DNA of 64,000 bases from positions 496,001-560,000 of the forward strand of contig JBBIUV010000016.1 in assembly GCA_037440065.1 (NCBI GenBank). Reading direction: 5' to 3'. Position 1 is the first letter of the stretch. Each line of letters begins with the position of its first letter. Below are positions 61,675-64,000 of the stretch, piece by piece. Source of the stretch: UBA1563 sp037440065 (GTDB lineage: Bacteria; Bacteroidota; Ignavibacteria; Ignavibacteriales; Ignavibacteriaceae). Below the pieces are notes generated by a model. It worked only from the letters and a program-made list of their open reading frames with translations. It ran no database searches and was not told the origin of the DNA. The position numbers and the translations under genes were made by a program.

Positions 61675-64000
61675 ATGAAATTAAATATGAGAAGCATTCG
61701 TTTAAAGTTATTATTAGCAATAATTCCTGCAATCACCATCCTTTCCTTAATAAGCGGTTATTTAACCAGCTATTATGTGAAAGAGGCCGAAATTAACGCT
61801 ATTGATAGGTTTATGAGTGTTTACACTGAAGATTTTGCAATCCGAATTTGTGATCAAATAGAAGAAGTAATGTTATTAACGCAGGCGACAGCTGATTATG
61901 TAAGTCTCTCAGATTATGTATCCGAAGAAGAAGCTTACGCTTTTCTTGCGAGAAATATCGGTAAAAGCTCAATTCTTCTCGGCTCAAGAATTGCGTTCGA
62001 AAGAGATTATAATAAAGGAAAATTAAGACTTAATTCCGCAAGTCTTATGGATGGCAAAATTGTAAAAAGTGAACTTTCGAAGCTGATTGACTATACAAAG
62101 ATGGATGAACTTTGGTATCAGGTCCCGGCAAGTATGGGGGAATCATTCTGGGAAGAACCTTTTATAGATAGAGAAACAAAAAAATTATGTTCCCGTTTTT
62201 CAGTCCCGATTTATAAAGATGAAAAATTTATAGGAGTTGCTTCTACGAGAATTGATCTGACAAAATTTAAGGAATTAACAAGCCACTCTTATTATAAAAC
62301 AATGAACTACATAATGGTTTCGCAAAAAGGTCAGTTCATTTATCATCCAAGTACAAAAAGAATTTTCAAAGACAACATACTTACTATAAAAGGAAGCTCA
62401 ATCAATCCAGATGACCAGAAAATTGAGGGTGAAAAATTGCTTAGGGGTGAGAAGGGGCGTACAATATTACGTGTTGATGATGAACCTGGGCAGAGAATTT
62501 GGGCTTATACACATCCAATAAACCATACAAACTGGGGTCTCGCCATTTCTGTGCGGGAAGATGAATTATTAACAGATGTAAAAAGAATAAACCGTAACGC
62601 ATTTCTTATAACTGTAGTTTTAGTTTTTATTCTCTTCTTTATTACTCTTTTTATAGCTAGAAGTATTACGAAGCCTATATTATCTTTTACAAAAGGTGTT
62701 AAGAATATTCACGGGACAAAAGATAGGCGGGCGATAGAAATAAAATCGAAAGATGAAATTGGAGAGTTAGCCGGCGCGTTTAATACAATGATTAAGGAGA
62801 TAGGGGAGAAAGAAAAGGAACTGCAAGATATTACTCACCGGTTCAAATTTGCCTTTCAGGCAACTAATGAAGGTATTATTGATTATTTCATTAATACCGG
62901 GGAAGTATATTTCAGCGAGCAGATGTTTAAGCTGTACGGATACGAGCCAAATGAATTTACTCCTACAATAGAAAAATGGAACGCGCTTACACATCCAGAT
63001 TCTTTTCCGGTTCTGCAGGAAGCGTATAATAAAGCGATAAAGGAAAATTCCTCATATCATGTCGAAATTAAAGGCATTAAAAAGAATGGAGAAATTTTTT
63101 GGGTACAGGCAAGAAGAAAAGTTGTTGAAATCGATTCCGATGGTAAAGCGAAAAGAATAGTTGGAACCGATACAGATATAACTGAAAGAAAAAAAGTACA
63201 ATCAGAAATTCAAGAGCTGAATAAAAATCTTGAACGGAAAGTTGAAGAGAGAACAAAATCTTTAGAAGAAATTCTGAAAGAAGTAAATGCGCTAAACTCT
63301 AAACTCACTTCACAAAATATGGCTTTAAATACTTCAGCTATTGTTTCTATGGCTGATCTTGAGGGAAACATAACAGAGGTAAACGATGAATTCTGCCGGA
63401 CTTCGCAATTTACAAGGGAAGAATTAATTGGAAAGAACCATAGAATTGTCAATTCCGGACTTCACCCGGAAGAATTCTTCGCCGCTATGTGGAGGACCAT
63501 TACAGGTGGGAAAATATGGAGAGGACAACTCCGCAATAAAGCTAAAGATGGAACATATTTTTGGGTCGATGCGGTAATTGCTCCAATTTTAGATGAACAA
63601 GGTAAACTTCTTGAATATTTATCAATTCGTTTTGACATTACAGAACAAAAACTCACAGAAGAAAAAATTCTTGAGAGCAAGAATAAAACCGCAGCAATTT
63701 TAGCAGCATCAACAAACGGAATTATAACAATAAATGAAAAAGGTATTATTGAAACATTTAATCCGGCTGCAGAAAATATTTTTGGTTTCACAGAAAACGA
63801 AATACTTGGGAAGAGTGTAACTATTATAATACCGGATGAGCATGCAGTAAAACATGACACATATATTTCAAATTACTTGAAAACCGGTGAGAAAAAAGTA
63901 ATAGATAAAAGAATTGAAAATTTTGGGAAACACAAGAATGGCAATTTAATTCCTCTTGAAATTGGAATCAGTGAGGTTAATTTAAAAAATTATAGACTCT
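61675..64000 (+). CDS. Cache-HAMP-multi-PAS membrane sensor protein, truncated at window end
   Basis: The frame is open from ATG at 61675 to the window edge (775 codons seen). TM1 is at about 10-30, and a periplasmic dCache-like domain spans about 30-305 (WYQVPASMGESFWEEPF, FIGVASTRIDL). TM2 is at about 307-327, then a HAMP (RSITKPILSF to ELAGAFNTMIKEI). PAS 1 spans about 385-505, a coiled coil follows (LNKNLERKVEERTKSLEE), PAS 2 spans about 548-658 (AIVSMADLEGNITEVND) and PAS 3 starts near 672 (TNGIITINEKGIIETFNPAAENIFGF). The output domain is outside the window; a histidine kinase or diguanylate cyclase is equally possible. It lies 36 bases behind YfiR. Confidence 0.85.
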   Translation, partial: MKLNMRSIRLKLLLAIIPAITILSLISGYLTSYYVKEAEINAIDRFMSVYTEDFAIRICDQIEEVMLLTQATADYVSLSDYVSEEEAYAFLARNIGKSSILLGSRIAFERDYNKGKLRLNSASLMDGKIVKSELSKLIDYTKMDELWYQVPASMGESFWEEPFIDRETKKLCSRFSVPIYKDEKFIGVASTRIDLTKFKELTSHSYYKTMNYIMVSQKGQFIYHPSTKRIFKDNILTIKGSSINPDDQKIEGEKLLRGEKGRTILRVDDEPGQRIWAYTHPINHTNWGLAISVREDELLTDVKRINRNAFLITVVLVFILFFITLFIARSITKPILSFTKGVKNIHGTKDRRAIEIKSKDEIGELAGAFNTMIKEIGEKEKELQDITHRFKFAFQATNEGIIDYFINTGEVYFSEQMFKLYGYEPNEFTPTIEKWNALTHPDSFPVLQEAYNKAIKENSSYHVEIKGIKKNGEIFWVQARRKVVEIDSDGKAKRIVGTDTDITERKKVQSEIQELNKNLERKVEERTKSLEEILKEVNALNSKLTSQNMALNTSAIVSMADLEGNITEVNDEFCRTSQFTREELIGKNHRIVNSGLHPEEFFAAMWRTITGGKIWRGQLRNKAKDGTYFWVDAVIAPILDEQGKLLEYLSIRFDITEQKLTEEKILESKNKTAAILAASTNGIITINEKGIIETFNPAAENIFGFTENEILGKSVTIIIPDEHAVKHDTYISNYLKTGEKKVIDKRIENFGKHKNGNLIPLEIGISEVNLKNYRL

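Overview
The window is low-GC (mid-30s %, estimated by eye), almost entirely single-stranded in gene direction, and reads as a Bacteroidota/Ignavibacteriota-type chromosome, most likely class Ignavibacteria. The main grounds are four exported proteins ending in a type IX secretion sorting domain with the NYPNPFNP signature, an ECF sigma/FecR pair with an STN-type TonB receptor, a TATATTTG promoter element, and a small Hc1-like histone protein. No rRNA, tRNA or CRISPR array was seen.

Layout. (i) 1-3.5 kb is an accessory-looking segment: a 21-nt-period degenerate tandem repeat, an inverted-repeat element, an orphan helical protein, an Sll1717-type P-loop ATPase and REP-like hairpins. (ii) 3.5-7.1 kb holds small exported proteins of unknown function, two of them tandem beta-barrel paralogues; three copies of a ~31-nt leader sequence precede genes here. 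(iii) 7.2-9.7 kb is a universal stress protein plus a CPA2 antiporter fused to a PTS EIIA domain. (iv) 9.85-44.6 kb is one long co-directional cluster. It begins with ECF sigma, FecR anti-sigma and an STN TonB-dependent receptor, then two DUF4876-like lipoproteins, an ABC exporter with a DUF4857-like membrane partner, an outer-membrane barrel, a T9SS beta-propeller cargo, exported M28 and M16 metallopeptidases, another T9SS cargo, a polyferredoxin membrane protein with three HMA-like folds, and a further T9SS propeller ending at a strong terminator. A second, shorter copy of the core module (receptor, DUF4876, barrel, T9SS propeller) follows and ends in a C25-like peptidase fused to HEAT repeats. 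(v) 44.6-58.5 kb is mainly housekeeping: aminotransferase, hydrolase, BioY, membrane Fe-S oxidoreductase, histone-like protein, CapA, isocitrate dehydrogenase-like enzyme, MFS transporter, Dus, PAP2-like protein, PolX, enoyl-CoA hydratase and Apt. (vi) 59.1-64 kb is a TonB receptor, a YfiR-family protein and a Cache-HAMP-PAS sensor cut by the window end.

How the genes may work together. Block (iv) is the best candidate for an undescribed system: a FecIR-controlled, duplicated TonB uptake locus with surface lipoproteins, a dedicated ABC transporter, T9SS-secreted propellers and three peptidase families. By analogy with the M16 protease/TonB receptor pairs used for protein-derived iron (Fus type), it could capture and process a peptide or metalloprotein substrate; the substrate cannot be read from the sequence. 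Block (vi) looks like a ligand-sensing module in which a receptor, a periplasmic YfiR-like protein and a membrane sensor are co-transcribed. Functions come from motifs recognised by eye; no database search was run.
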